This document shows positions 1 through 9,049 of a stretch of 64,000 nt of DNA, in pieces. Under the pieces are notes generated by a model, which saw only the letters and a list, made by a program, of their open reading frames with translations, had not been told where the DNA came from and searched no databases. A program made the translations under genes and the position numbers. How positions within the stretch are numbered: position 1 is the first letter of the stretch; every line of letters starts with the position of its first letter. Location: NCBI RefSeq assembly GCF_029894425.1, contig NZ_JARXYJ010000001.1, forward strand, positions 3,720,001 to 3,784,000, written 5' to 3'. Source of the DNA: Streptomyces sp. SAI-127. Its GTDB lineage: Bacteria > Actinomycetota > Actinomycetes > Streptomycetales > Streptomycetaceae.

Positions 1-937
1 CTACCCCCGGCTGGCCAAGCTGCAGGCGGAGGGCCTGGTCACCCACACCACCGAGGGCGGCCGCAAGGTGTACGCCATCACGGACGCGGGCCGCGCCGAG
101 CTGGCCGACCGCAGCGGTGAACTGGCCGACCTCGAGCTGGAGATCCGCGACTCGGTCGCCGAGCTCGCCGCCGAGATCCGGGCCGACGTGCGCGGCGCGG
201 CGGGTGATCTGCGGCGCGAGATGCGGGCTGCCGCGACCCAGGCCCGCCGGGGCGGTGGCGCCAAGGACGGCACCGGTGAACACGAGGGCCCCTTCGGGGA
301 CTTCACGGAGTACGCCGACAAGGAGGCGTGGCGCACCGCCAAGGAGGAGATGCGCCGCGTCAAGCAGGAGTGGAAGGAGCAGGCCCGGCGCGCCAAGGAC
401 GAGAGCCGCCGCGCCCGCGAGGAGGCCCAGCGGGCCCGCCGCCAGGCCAAGGAGGCCCAGGACCGGGCCCGGGAGCAGGCGCAGGAGGAGGTGCAGCGCA
501 TCGCCAAGCGTGTACAGGAGCAGGTGCAGGACCATTTCGCGCGCGGCGACTGGCCTACGGGGGTGCGCGAGGGGCTGACCGAACTGGCCAAGGAGTTCGG
601 CGAGTTCGGGAAGGACTACGGCAAGGAGTTCGGGAAGGACTTCGGCTTCGGCCGGGGCGGCGCGAAGTCCGAGAAGGCCGAAGGGACGTCCCCGGGCCCC
701 CAGTACTCGCACACCCCGGAGGACTTTCCCGCCGAGTACGAACCCGCCTGGGCCCACGAGGACTCCACCGGCGATCCGGCCCGCGACCTGGACCGCCTGC
801 TCGACCGCTTCCGCGACGACATCCGCGACGCGGCCCGCGACCACGGCATCACGGCCGAGCAGCTGCGCGACGCCCGCCGCCATCTGTCGACGGCGGCGGC
901 CCACATAGGAGCACTGCTGCGAGCACCGAAGGCCTGA
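1..937 (+). CDS. PadR-family transcriptional regulator with long coiled-coil tail (5' partial)
   Basis: The gene enters from the left edge; its frame begins at base 2. The first visible residues (YPRLAKLQAEGLV, then EGGRKVYAIT) are the recognition helix and wing of a PadR winged-helix domain, so only the extreme N-terminus is missing. After it comes an Arg/Glu/Ala-rich coiled coil, then repeated Glu-Phe-Gly-Lys units around bases 594-655 and an acidic C-terminus. The tail is much longer than in compact PadR repressors and may serve oligomerisation or partner binding; that is inference. A strong hairpin follows the stop codon. The target is unknown. Confidence 0.85.
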   Translation, partial: YPRLAKLQAEGLVTHTTEGGRKVYAITDAGRAELADRSGELADLELEIRDSVAELAAEIRADVRGAAGDLRREMRAAATQARRGGGAKDGTGEHEGPFGDFTEYADKEAWRTAKEEMRRVKQEWKEQARRAKDESRRAREEAQRARRQAKEAQDRAREQAQEEVQRIAKRVQEQVQDHFARGDWPTGVREGLTELAKEFGEFGKDYGKEFGKDFGFGRGGAKSEKAEGTSPGPQYSHTPEDFPAEYEPAWAHEDSTGDPARDLDRLLDRFRDDIRDAARDHGITAEQLRDARRHLSTAAAHIGALLRAPKA

Positions 938-944
938 GCCGGCC

Positions 945-973
945 GGGCGCCGCCGTCCTGGACGGCGGCGCCC
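945..973. terminator. Bidirectional hairpin terminator
   Basis: A perfect 13-bp inverted repeat (GGGCGCCGCCGTC and its complement) with a 3-nt loop lies between the convergent padR-type gene and the Clp N-domain gene. There is no clear T-run, as is usual in Streptomyces. Confidence 0.75.
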
Positions 974-982
974 CCGCGGGAC

Positions 983-1548
983 TCAGCCGGCCTTCGCCTC
1001 TCCCCCGCCGTAGAGGACACGCACGACCGACTCGTAGGTCACGCCGTGATCGGCGAGGACCTCCCCTGGCACCCCTGGCCTCACGGTCAGGGCCAGCAGG
1101 ATGTGCTCGTCGCCGACATGGCGGTCCCGCCGGGCCACAGCGATACGGAGCGCCTTCTCCAGGATCTCCTTGGCGCCCCGCCCGAAGGAGCGCCGCCCGG
1201 ACCACCACCCCTTCTCCTTCCGGTCACCGGACATCGCCCCGACCCCGTGCACCTCCTCGATCCGGGCGACGATCTCCGAGACGTCGATCCCGAGCCCGGC
1301 CAGCGCCTCGGCGTCCGCCTGGGACAGCCCGGCCCGCCGCCGCGCCTCGCCCAGCGCCTCCCGTACGGCGTCCCCACGCTCAGCCAGCCCGAGAGCGGCC
1401 AGGGCGAAGGAGGCCCGGCTGGCCTCCCGGTCCAGCAGCGCCAGCAGCAGATGCTCGGCGTCCACGGAACCCGCCCCCCCGCCCCCTCGGCCTGTTCGAC
1501 CGCACCCATGACCACCGCCCGGGCGTCCTTCGTGAACCGCTCGAACAT
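983..1548 (-). pseudogene. Clp N-terminal repeat-domain protein, frameshifted
   Basis: Two overlapping frames together make one Clp N-domain protein (ClpC/ClpA type double repeat, no ATPase part). The N-terminal frame starts at 1548 with MFERFTKDARAVVMG. The rest, from DAEHLLLALLD through DEHILLALTV, lies in another frame. The switch is at a run of seven G (coding strand) near 1473-1479; eight G would restore one continuous frame of about 188 residues. The ATG overlaps the TGA of the upstream HTH gene (TGATG), so the two are translationally coupled. Such stand-alone N-domains may bind protein substrates or adaptors. A sequencing or assembly error is as likely as a true pseudogene. Confidence 0.75.
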
Positions 1549-1757
1549 CAATGCCTCCCGTACTTCTTGTGCACGGCCTGCCTGCTCACTCCGAGTTCCG
1601 CGGCGATCTCCTGCCACGACCAGCCCTGATTGCGCGCACTGCGCACCTGCACCGACTCCAGCTGCTCCAGCAGCCTGCGCAGTGCGGCGACGGCACGCAG
1701 TCCGACCCGGGGATCGCGATCACCGGCGCGCTCGGCGAGATCCGTTGCTTCGGTCAT
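1548..1757 (-). CDS. Small helix-turn-helix DNA-binding protein
   Basis: A 69-residue protein: an N-terminal helical region (RAVAALRRLLEQLESVQV) followed by a clear HTH, WSWQEIAAELGVSRQAVHKK, close to the C-terminus. It is translated with the following Clp N-domain gene through a one-base overlap. Just upstream lie two palindromes built from GTCAAC/GTTGAC, a natural candidate for an autoregulatory operator. HTH plus Clp N-domain pairs recur in actinomycetes (from memory); the physiological signal is not known to me. Confidence 0.8.
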   Translation of the reverse strand: MTEATDLAERAGDRDPRVGLRAVAALRRLLEQLESVQVRSARNQGWSWQEIAAELGVSRQAVHKKYGRH

Positions 1758-1760
1758 GAC

Positions 1761-1804
1761 GTCAACCTACGTTGACACCAACCACCTGTCAACCACAATT
1801 GACA
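1761..1804. promoter_or_regulatory. Paired palindromic operator upstream of the HTH gene
   Basis: Two inverted repeats sit directly upstream of the HTH start: GTCAACCTACGTTGAC (1761-1776) and TGTCAACCACAATTGACA (1787-1804), centres about 27 bp apart. On the minus strand the distal one also supplies a TTGACA-like -35 element. Autoregulation by the adjacent HTH protein is inference. Confidence 0.55.
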
Positions 1805-1861
1805 AACGTCGGCGGCCGGTCCGAACCCGGACCGGCCGCCGACGCGAAGTGAAAGCAGAGA

Positions 1862-2827
1862 TCAGCCGTTCGTGAGCACGACCTTCCCGAACTGCTCACC
1901 GGACTCCACCCGTTGAAAGCCCTCACGCGCACGGTCCATCGGGAGCACCTCGTCGATCACGGGCCGCACACCCGTGGCCGCGCAGAACGCGAGCAGGTCC
2001 TCCAGCTCGTCCTTGGTCCCCATGGTCGAGCCGACGACCTTGAGTTCCAGGAAGAAGATCCGGGTCAGTTCGGCGTGCGAGGGGCGGTCGCCGCTCGTGG
2101 CACCGGAGATGACCACCGTGCCGCCGGGCTTGAGCGACTTCACGGAGTGCGACCACGTGGCCGCGCCCACCGTCTCGATGACGGCGTCCACCCGCTGCGG
2201 CAGCCGCGCGCCCGACTCCAGCGCCTCCACGGCCCCGAGCTCCACCGCACGCTTCCGCTTGGCCTCGTCCCGGCTGGTGGCGAAGACCCGCAGCCCCGCG
2301 GCCTTCCCCAGCACGATCGCGGCCGTGGCGACTCCGCCGCCGGCACCCTGCACCAGCACGGAGTCACCGGGCCGGACCCCGGCATTCGTGAAGAGCATCC
2401 GATACGCCGTCAGCCAGGCCGTGGGCAGACAGGCGGCCTCCGCGAAGGACAGCTCCTTCGGCTTGGGGAGGATGTTCCAGGTCGGCACGGCAACCTGCTC
2501 GGCGAACGTCCCCTGATAACGCTCGGTGAGGATGGAACGGGGCTCCTTGGGGCCGACACCGTGCCCGCTCTGCCCGATGACGGAGTGCAGGACGACCTCG
2601 TTGCCGTCCTCGTCGACACCGGCGGCGTCACAGCCGAGGATCATCGGCAGCTTGTCCTCTGCGAGGCCCACGCCGCGCAAGGACCAGAGGTCATGGTGAT
2701 TGAGGGAAGCGGCCTTGACGTCGACGACGCTCCAACCCGGGCGAGCCTGGGGGGCCGGGCGCTCCCCCAACTCCAGTCCCGAGAGCGGGTTGTCGCGGTC
2801 GATCCGGGCGGCGTAGACAGCGAACAT
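1862..2827 (-). CDS. Medium-chain dehydrogenase/reductase (quinone oxidoreductase-like)
   Basis: An MDR-superfamily protein of 321 residues if started at MFAVYAARID; the open frame extends 19 codons further upstream but those residues look non-conserved. The GroES-like N-terminal domain contains NHHDLWSLRG and GCDAAGVDEDGNEV, and the Rossmann domain has VQGAGGGVATAAIVLGKA, the NAD(P)H glycine motif. The structural zinc cysteine cluster of classical alcohol dehydrogenases is absent, pointing to the zinc-independent quinone-reductase branch. The substrate cannot be named. It is monocistronic, with a repeat-rich spacer upstream. Confidence 0.85.
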   Translation of the reverse strand: MFAVYAARIDRDNPLSGLELGERPAPQARPGWSVVDVKAASLNHHDLWSLRGVGLAEDKLPMILGCDAAGVDEDGNEVVLHSVIGQSGHGVGPKEPRSILTERYQGTFAEQVAVPTWNILPKPKELSFAEAACLPTAWLTAYRMLFTNAGVRPGDSVLVQGAGGGVATAAIVLGKAAGLRVFATSRDEAKRKRAVELGAVEALESGARLPQRVDAVIETVGAATWSHSVKSLKPGGTVVISGATSGDRPSHAELTRIFFLELKVVGSTMGTKDELEDLLAFCAATGVRPVIDEVLPMDRAREGFQRVESGEQFGKVVLTNG

Positions 2828-3572
2828 GACCTTGACGATAGGCAACGGGGGCTGCGTGGGGAACCGGGTCGCGCTGTGACACACGCCCTCTTGCGGAATG
2901 GAGCGCGTATGGGGGTGCCGGGTCGGGTTGTCGGGCGGCCGCGGGCAGCTGCGCTGGGCTTGGGCCGGGCGCCTATGGGGGTGCCGGGTCAGGTTGTTGC
3001 GCGTCTGCGGGCCGGTGGGGGCTGGTCGCGCAGTTCCCCGCGCCCCTGGGGAGTTGCAGTCACCCGCGCCAAGACGGACCGTTCGTCACCTCGCGCGCCG
3101 CAGCGGACCGGTCGCCGCACCGCGCACCCCGACGGACCGTTCGCCGCACCGCGCACCCCGACGGGCCGTTAGCCCCACCGCGCGCCCCGACGGGCCGTTC
3201 GCCGCGTACGGCGCGCAGGGGACGGGGTGGGGGGTGTCCGCCCGCAGCGGCCGGCGTCCATTACCGAGCACCACTCAACAGGCCGAGCCGCCGGACCGAG
3301 GACGGATACCCCCCACCCCGGCCCCGACCCACCCACCGGAACGCACGCGCTACACCAGCCCCCACCGAAGCCGAAACGGGCCGCCGCAGGCATCCAGGGG
3401 CGCGGGGAACTGCGCAACAACGCCCGCCCCCACCCAACCCGCACCCGAACCCGAACCCGAACCCGCCCAACCGCCGGAGGCACCCTCACCCGATCAGCCG
3501 CACCCGAAGGCAAAGAAATGGCCCCGCCCGGAAACCACACCCGGACAGGGCCACCCCCACACGCAACAGAAC
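2828..3572. repeat. Gene-free spacer with nested direct, tandem and inverted repeats
   Basis: I see no credible gene in these 745 bases. It contains a 17-bp direct repeat TATGGGGGTGCCGGGTC (2908-2924 and 2974-2990) and five degenerate tandem copies of a 29-bp unit (3073-3217). A 22-bp sequence beginning GCGCAGTTCCCCGCGCCCCT (3028-3049) recurs in exact inverted orientation at 3394-3415. The 29-bp period is not a multiple of three and the units abut without spacers. The GCGCAGTTCCCCGCGCCCC element is one I recall as dispersed in many Streptomyces genomes. Confidence 0.7.
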
Positions 3573-4796
3573 TCAGCGGCGAGCAACACCCTCAGCCCGA
3601 GCCGCCGCCGCAACCGCCGCCGTGACCGCCGGAGCCACCCGCTCGTCGAACGGGGACGGGATCACGTAGTCCGCCGCCAGATCGTCCCCGACCACCGAGG
3701 CCAGCGCCTCGGCCGCCGCGAGCTTCATGCCCTCCGTGATCCGCGAGGCCCGCACCTGCAGCGCCCCCGCGAAGATCCCCGGAAACGCCAGCACGTTGTT
3801 GATCTGGTTCGGGAAGTCGGACCGCCCGGTGGCCACCACGGCCGCGTACTTGTGCGCGACATCCGGGTGCACCTCGGGGTTCGGGTTGGCCATCGCGAAC
3901 ACGAAGGCCCCCTTCGCCATGGAGGCGACCGCGGACTCCGCGACCGTACCGCCGGACACGCCGATGAAGACGTCCGCACCCGAGAGCGCGTCCTCCAGCG
4001 ACCCCGACAGCCCCGCCTTGTTCGTGAACCCGGCCAGCTCCCGCTTCACGGACGTGAGGTCGTCCCGGTCGGCGGACACGACACCCTTGCGGTCGGCGAC
4101 GGCGACATCCCCGATGCCCGCCTCGACGAGCATCTTGGCGATGGCCACGCCCGCAGCGCCCGCACCGGAGATCACCGCACGAAGATCCCCGATCGACCGC
4201 CCGCTCAGCCGCGCTGCGTTCCGCAGTGCCGCCAGCGTCACGACCGCGGTCCCGTGCTGGTCGTCGTGGAACACGGGAATGTCGAGCTGCTCCTGGAGCC
4301 GCCGCTCGATCTCGAAGCACCGGGGAGCCGAGATGTCCTCGAGGTTCACGCCGCCGAACGACGGCGCGAGACGGACCACGGTCTCGATGATCTCGTCGAC
4401 GTCCGTGCAGGCCAGCGCGAGCGGAACCGCGTCCACGCCGCCGAACTGCTTGAACAGGATCGCCTTGCCCTCCATGACCGGGAGGGAGGCCTCGGGCCCG
4501 ATGTCGCCGAGCCCCAGCACGGCCGTACCGTCCGTCACGACGGCGACGACCGACGACTTCCACGTGTAGTCGTGGACGAGTTCCGGCTTCTCGGCGATGG
4601 CGCTGCACACCTTCGCCACGCCGGGCGTGTACGCGAGGGACAGGTCGTCCTTGTCACGGACCGGCACGGTGGCCTGCACAGCCATCTTGCCGCCGCGGTG
4701 CAGCGCGAACGCGGGGTCGAAGGAATCGAGGGGCTCCGCCCCTCCGTCCTGTCCCGTATCGCTGTCGCTGCGAGGATTGACGATCTCCGCTGCCAC
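3573..4796 (-). CDS. Malic enzyme (malate oxidoreductase, decarboxylating)
   Basis: Oxidatively decarboxylates malate to pyruvate with reduction of NAD(P). The 407-residue length fits the short bacterial class. Visible features are the N-terminal malic domain with LAYTPGVAKVC, the metal/substrate region DDQHGTAVVTLAALRNAA, the Rossmann motif ISGAGAAGVAIAKML, and ANPNPEVHPD further on. By position and sequence it matches the NAD-linked malic enzyme that I recall next to sodN in S. coelicolor, but cofactor choice cannot be proven by eye. It has its own promoter region upstream and a repeat-filled spacer downstream. Confidence 0.9.
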   Translation of the reverse strand: MAAEIVNPRSDSDTGQDGGAEPLDSFDPAFALHRGGKMAVQATVPVRDKDDLSLAYTPGVAKVCSAIAEKPELVHDYTWKSSVVAVVTDGTAVLGLGDIGPEASLPVMEGKAILFKQFGGVDAVPLALACTDVDEIIETVVRLAPSFGGVNLEDISAPRCFEIERRLQEQLDIPVFHDDQHGTAVVTLAALRNAARLSGRSIGDLRAVISGAGAAGVAIAKMLVEAGIGDVAVADRKGVVSADRDDLTSVKRELAGFTNKAGLSGSLEDALSGADVFIGVSGGTVAESAVASMAKGAFVFAMANPNPEVHPDVAHKYAAVVATGRSDFPNQINNVLAFPGIFAGALQVRASRITEGMKLAAAEALASVVGDDLAADYVIPSPFDERVAPAVTAAVAAAARAEGVARR

Positions 4797-5441
4797 TTTG
4801 TCTTACCCCTTAGGTCTTCATGGTTTGAGGGTGGCCACTCCTGGTTGAGAAGTGGGCGGGCACCGCGTACGGCCCTGTTCACTGATGCGTACGGGCCGGT
4901 ACACGACGGGCGCGCCGCACACGCGCCCTGAGCCCCGGATGAGGGGTGTAAAGAACCTTCTTACCGGACGACCGGCGTCGAGGACGAGTCCAATACGTCC
5001 AAGGTCACATGCCGGAACGTAAATCGATCATCGATCATCGGAGGCCGGTGACATGAATCATGGAGGGCCATCCGGACAAACCATCGGCAGGCCCTTGACG
5101 ATCACCTGACAGGCGCCCAACCGACCGCGGCCCGCTCCGTCCCGGTCGCCCGCTCCGCGACTCGCACCGAAGATCTTCCGGCCGGAATGCCAGATTCCCG
5201 CAGATGGTCCGGTCGTGATGTACGGACATGGTGCGGTTCGGGGGTCACCCGTTATCCGATTTTGACATGACCGGCCCCCTGAATGGTCCAGTCCGAATGG
5301 CAAGATGCCGTCATCACACGAGGTCGCGACACTCGAAGGCGTGTGCTCTCGTCGACCTGAGGAATGAAGGCAGCGCTGCCGAACCACTCGGCAGCCGCCC
5401 CGCCCATCGGCAACTCCACCCATCCGCCGGAGGAACCCACC
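4797..5441. promoter_or_regulatory. Divergent intergenic region, malic enzyme / amino acid ABC importer
   Basis: These 645 bases have no convincing gene. They hold the 5' regions of the malic enzyme (minus) and the ABC operon (plus). Visible elements: a repeated GCGTACGG (two copies within 4865-4905), an inverted repeat AAGAA-cc-TTCTT at 4951-4962, and a direct repeat ATCGATC/ATCGATCATC around 5024-5040. A TTTTGACAT sequence near 5260-5270 could be a -35 element for the importer. A purine-rich ribosome site (GGAGG) lies just before the ATG at 5442. Confidence 0.5.
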
Positions 5442-6401
5442 ATGACCGCAAGCTCCACCCGTCGTACGACCGTCGCGCGCACCAGGACTGCCGCGGTAGG
5501 TGCGATCGCGGTCGCAGGCGCCCTGATTCTCACCGGTTGCGGTGACCAGACGGACAGCGGCGGCAGCACCAAGGAATCCGCGTCGTCCAGCAAGGCCCCG
5601 CTGTTCGACAAGCTGCCCGCGAAGATCCAGAAAGCCGGCGTCATCAAGGTCGGCACCAACGCCGAGTACGCCCCCATGGAGTACCAGGAGGGCGGCAAGA
5701 TCGTCGGCGTCGACCCCGACATCGCGGCCGCGCTCGGCAAGCAGCTGGGCGTGGAGTTCCAGTTCACCTCGGGCTCCTTCGACGGCCTGATCAGCTCCCT
5801 GAACTCCGGGCGCTACGACGTCGCCATGTCCTCCATCACGGACACCAAGGCGCGCCAGGAAGGCCTGGACGAGGACGGCAAGAAGCTCGGCCCCGGTGTC
5901 GACTTCGTCGACTACTTCACGGCCGGCACCGCCATCTACGTCCAGAAGGGCAACCCGCAGAAGATCGGCTCGATCGAGGACCTCTGCGGTCAGAAGGTCG
6001 CCGTGCAGCGCGGCACGACCTACGAGCAGGCCCTGCAGAAGCAGTCCAAGGCGTGCACCGAGGCCGGCAAGAAGAAGATGACGATCGAGTCGTTCGACAA
6101 CGACACCGAGGCCCAGACCCGGGTGAAGTCGGGCGGCGCGGTCGCGGGCGTCAACGACTACCCGGTCGCCGTCGACCTCGCCCGCAAGGCCGACGGCGGC
6201 AACGCCTTCGAGGTCGTCGGCGAGCAGGTCGACGCCGGCCCGTTCGGCATCGCGGTGAACAAGGACAACAAGGAGCTCACGAGCGCCCTGGAGGCGGCCG
6301 TGAACGCCATCATCGAGGACGGCACGTACAAGAAGGTCCTGGACAAGTGGGGCGCCGAGACCGGCGCCATCGACAAGGCCGCGATCAACGGCGGCAAGTG
6401 A
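5442..6401 (+). CDS. Amino acid ABC transporter, substrate-binding lipoprotein
   Basis: Extracytoplasmic binding protein of a polar amino acid uptake (PAAT) system, 319 residues. The start at MTASSTRRTT is preceded by a good GGAGG and gives a signal peptide with lipobox LTGC (GALILTGCGD), so it should be lipid-anchored. The mature part is a type-II periplasmic fold (SBP_bac_3): VGTNAEYAPMEY, VGVDPDIAAALGKQLG, SGSFDGLISSLNSGRYDVA, VQRGTTYEQ. The upstream in-frame extension lacks a ribosome site. It is first in an operon with the permease and ATPase. The ligand is uncertain. Confidence 0.92.
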   Translation: MTASSTRRTTVARTRTAAVGAIAVAGALILTGCGDQTDSGGSTKESASSSKAPLFDKLPAKIQKAGVIKVGTNAEYAPMEYQEGGKIVGVDPDIAAALGKQLGVEFQFTSGSFDGLISSLNSGRYDVAMSSITDTKARQEGLDEDGKKLGPGVDFVDYFTAGTAIYVQKGNPQKIGSIEDLCGQKVAVQRGTTYEQALQKQSKACTEAGKKKMTIESFDNDTEAQTRVKSGGAVAGVNDYPVAVDLARKADGGNAFEVVGEQVDAGPFGIAVNKDNKELTSALEAAVNAIIEDGTYKKVLDKWGAETGAIDKAAINGGK

Positions 6402-6431
6402 CGGACCCCGCACCACTGAAGGGCAGTCACG

Positions 6432-7370
6432 GTGACTGACAAGTTCGACAAGGGGCCGGCGGACACACCGCCGCCGGCCTCCCTCGCACCGGAGACCATC
6501 AAGGCCATTCCGGTCCGCCACTACGGCCGCTACGTCAGCGCGGTCATCGTGCTGGCGCTGGTGGCCCTGCTGGTCAACGCGTTCGCCACCGCCGAGAAGA
6601 TCCAGTGGAGCGCGGTCGGCGACAAGCTGTTCGACTCCACGGTCCTCGCGGGTGCCGGCCGCACCCTGCTGATCAGCGTCCTCGCGATGATCGTGGGCGT
6701 GGTCCTCGGCGTCGTGCTGGCCGTGATGCGGCTCTCCAAGAACCCGGTGACGAGCTGGGTGGCCTGGTTCTACATCTGGTTCTTCCGCGGGACCCCGGTC
6801 TACGTCCAGCTGCTGCTGTGGTTCAACCTGGCGCTGATCTTCCCGATGCTGAATCTCGGTCCGATCTACAAGGACGAGATGACGGACGTGATGACCCCGT
6901 TCATGTGCGCCCTGCTGGGCCTCGGCCTGAACGAGGCCGCATACATGGCGGAGATCTGCCGCGCCGGTCTGATGGCGGTCGACGAGGGCCAGACGGAGGC
7001 CGCGCACGCGCTCGGCATGAGCCACGGCAAGACGCTGCGCAGGATCGTGATCCCGCAGGCGATGCGGGTGATCGTGCCGCCGACGGGCAACGAGTTCATC
7101 AACATGCTGAAGACCTCGTCGCTGGTGTACGCGGTGACCTACAACGAACTGCTGCGCGCCACCTCGACGATCGGCTCGACGTCGTACGCCGTCATGGAGA
7201 TGCTGTTCGTGGCCTCCATCTGGTACCTGGTCATGACCAGCGTGTTCAGCGTCTTCCAGTACTACCTGGAGCGCCGTTTCGCCCGCGGTTCGTCCCGGAG
7301 CCTGCCGCCGACGCCGTGGCAGAAGATCAGGGTCAACCTGATGGCCTTCAGTCGCGAAAGGGGCGTGTGA
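6432..7370 (+). CDS. Amino acid ABC transporter, permease
   Basis: Inner-membrane permease of the same PAAT importer, 312 residues, GTG start. An unusually long polar N-terminus (about 40 residues) precedes the first membrane helix ([17 protein letters not shown]). Further segments include [20 protein letters not shown] and the [13 protein letters not shown] region. The cytoplasmic EAA loop that contacts the ATPase is [20 protein letters not shown]. Only one permease gene is present, so the transporter is probably a homodimer in the membrane. Confidence 0.92.
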   Translation: MTDKFDKGPADTPPPASLAPETIKAIPVRHYGRYVSAVIVLALVALLVNAFATAEKIQWSAVGDKLFDSTVLAGAGRTLLISVLAMIVGVVLGVVLAVMRLSKNPVTSWVAWFYIWFFRGTPVYVQLLLWFNLALIFPMLNLGPIYKDEMTDVMTPFMCALLGLGLNEAAYMAEICRAGLMAVDEGQTEAAHALGMSHGKTLRRIVIPQAMRVIVPPTGNEFINMLKTSSLVYAVTYNELLRATSTIGSTSYAVMEMLFVASIWYLVMTSVFSVFQYYLERRFARGSSRSLPPTPWQKIRVNLMAFSRERGV

Positions 7371-7371
7371 C

Positions 7372-8133
7372 ATGACCGCCATGGTGAGGGCCGAGAGCGT
7401 CCACAAGTCCTTCGGCCTGGTGGAGGTCCTCAAGGGCATCGACCTGGAAGTGAAGCAGGGCGAGGTCTTCTGCCTCATCGGCCCCTCGGGCTCCGGCAAG
7501 TCGACCTTCCTCAGGTGCATCAACCACCTGGAGAAGGTCAACGCCGGCCGGCTGTACGTCGACGGCGAGCTGGTCGGCTACCGCGAGAAGGGCGACAAGC
7601 TGTACGAGCTCAAGGACAGCGAGGTCGCGCGGCAGCGCCGGGACATCGGCATGGTGTTCCAGCGGTTCAACCTGTTCCCGCACATGACGGCCGCCGAGAA
7701 CGTCATGGAGGCACCGGTCCAGGTCAAGGGCGTGGGCCGGACCCAGGCCCGGGAACGCGCGCGGGAACTCCTGGAGAAGGTGGGCCTGGCCGACAAGGCG
7801 GGCAGCTACCCCGCCCAGCTCTCCGGCGGCCAGCAGCAGCGCGTGGCGATCGCCCGGGCGCTCGCGATGGACCCGAAGCTGATGCTCTTCGACGAGCCGA
7901 CCTCGGCGCTCGACCCGGAGCTGGTCGGTGACGTCCTCGACGTCATGCGCGACCTCGCCGAGTCCGGCATGACGATGGTCGTCGTCACCCACGAGATGGG
8001 CTTCGCCCGCGAGGTCGGCGACAGCCTGGTCTTCATGGACGACGGCGTGGTGGTGGAGTCCGGCGACCCCCGCGAGGTCCTGACGAACCCTCAGCACGAG
8101 CGCACGCAGGCGTTCCTGTCGAAGGTGCTCTAG
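7372..8133 (+). CDS. Amino acid ABC transporter, ATP-binding protein
   Basis: Energises the upstream importer. All ABC motifs are visible in 253 residues: Walker [10 protein letters not shown], signature LSGGQQQR, Walker [15 protein letters not shown], and the switch histidine in [10 protein letters not shown]. The ATG lies one base after the permease stop, so the genes are coupled; the in-frame ATG three codons later is an alternative start. It ends the operon before a strong terminator. Confidence 0.94.
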   Translation: MTAMVRAESVHKSFGLVEVLKGIDLEVKQGEVFCLIGPSGSGKSTFLRCINHLEKVNAGRLYVDGELVGYREKGDKLYELKDSEVARQRRDIGMVFQRFNLFPHMTAAENVMEAPVQVKGVGRTQARERARELLEKVGLADKAGSYPAQLSGGQQQRVAIARALAMDPKLMLFDEPTSALDPELVGDVLDVMRDLAESGMTMVVVTHEMGFAREVGDSLVFMDDGVVVESGDPREVLTNPQHERTQAFLSKVL

Positions 8134-8146
8134 CGGTACGACGCCG

Positions 8147-8179
8147 AAGGGGCGGTACGGGATTCCCGTACCGCCCCTT
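8147..8179 (+). terminator. Terminator of the amino acid importer operon
   Basis: Perfect 15-bp stem AAGGGGCGGTACGGG with its complement and a 3-nt loop, ending in a short T-run. It separates the importer from the convergent methyltransferase gene and could serve both. Confidence 0.85.
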
Positions 8180-8191
8180 TCGCATGGGCGC

Positions 8192-8950
8192 CTACCTGAG
8201 CGCGAGCAGCAGCGTGTCCGACGGCGAGCACCACACCGGCCGGGCCTCCCCGAAGCCCTTCTCACGCAGCACGCGTGCGTGCCACGCGGCGGACGGCATG
8301 TCCCCGTCGGCGTGCTCGCCGTAGATCTCGAAGCGGCGCGCCGTCGGCCCGGCGAGGACGGGGTCCTCGGCGGCGACCTGCCACCATTCGGCCCAGTCGA
8401 GGGCGCCGTCCCGCTTGGCCCGGTCCATGTGCGCGTGACGCTGCGCGCGTTCGGCCGCGTTGATCCGGGGCGTGGCCTCGTCGATCATGTGGTCCGCGTT
8501 CATGAAGACACCGCCGTCGCGGACGAGTTCCGCGATCCGGCCGTAGAGGGCCGCGAGGGGTTCGCTGTGCAGCCAGTGCAGGGCCGTGGCGGTCAGGACG
8601 GCGTCGTACGAGTCGTAGGGCAGCTTCGCGGGCCAGTCGGGGTCCTTGAGGTCGGCCGTCACGAGGGTGACCCGCTCGTCGTCGGCGAACGTGCCCTCGG
8701 CGATGGCGAGGAGCGCCGGGTCGAGGTCCACGCCGGTGCTGGTCGCGTCCGGGAACCGGGCGAGCAGCCTGGCCGTGATACTTCCCGTGCCGCATGCGAG
8801 GTCGAGGACGCGCGGCCGGGGCCCGACGAGGGCCTCGACCATGTCGAGCATCACCCGGAACCGTTCCTCGCGGTCCGGCATGTACCACTCCTGCTGCCGG
8901 TCCCAGCTCTCCTGCCAGGCCTGCCAGTCGGTGCCGACACCAGTCGTCAT
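8192..8950 (-). CDS. Class I SAM-dependent methyltransferase
   Basis: A 252-residue protein with the Rossmann-like SAM site VLDLACGTGSITARLL (motif I), an acidic ribose-binding end GVDLDPALL (motif II) and YDAVLTATALHWL (motif IV). The start MTTGVGTD has AGGGGG upstream; an in-frame start seven codons earlier is less likely. The fold resembles the trans-aconitate/UbiE-like group but the acceptor cannot be inferred. Monocistronic and divergent from the CGNR gene. Confidence 0.85.
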   Translation of the reverse strand: MTTGVGTDWQAWQESWDRQQEWYMPDREERFRVMLDMVEALVGPRPRVLDLACGTGSITARLLARFPDATSTGVDLDPALLAIAEGTFADDERVTLVTADLKDPDWPAKLPYDSYDAVLTATALHWLHSEPLAALYGRIAELVRDGGVFMNADHMIDEATPRINAAERAQRHAHMDRAKRDGALDWAEWWQVAAEDPVLAGPTARRFEIYGEHADGDMPSAAWHARVLREKGFGEARPVWCSPSDTLLLALR

Positions 8951-9049
8951 GGGAACCCCCTGTCCGCTCACTGTCGTAATACCCTGGAAGCACGATCAGC
9001 TGTTACCCGACCGTGCCACGACGATAGAACGCCTCCGTAAGGACTACAA

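Noticed and set aside
3073..3217. Possible CRISPR array (29-bp repeats)
   Set aside because: The units abut with no spacers and diverge from each other; no cas genes in the window.
5035..5229. 64-codon minus-strand frame in the importer leader
   Set aside because: No ribosome site, no recognisable motif and Arg/Ser-biased composition; probably chance.
5058..7541. 827-codon open frame on the minus strand
   Set aside because: It is the antisense of the ABC importer genes; Asp/His/Arg/Gly-rich composition is typical of shadow frames in high-GC DNA.
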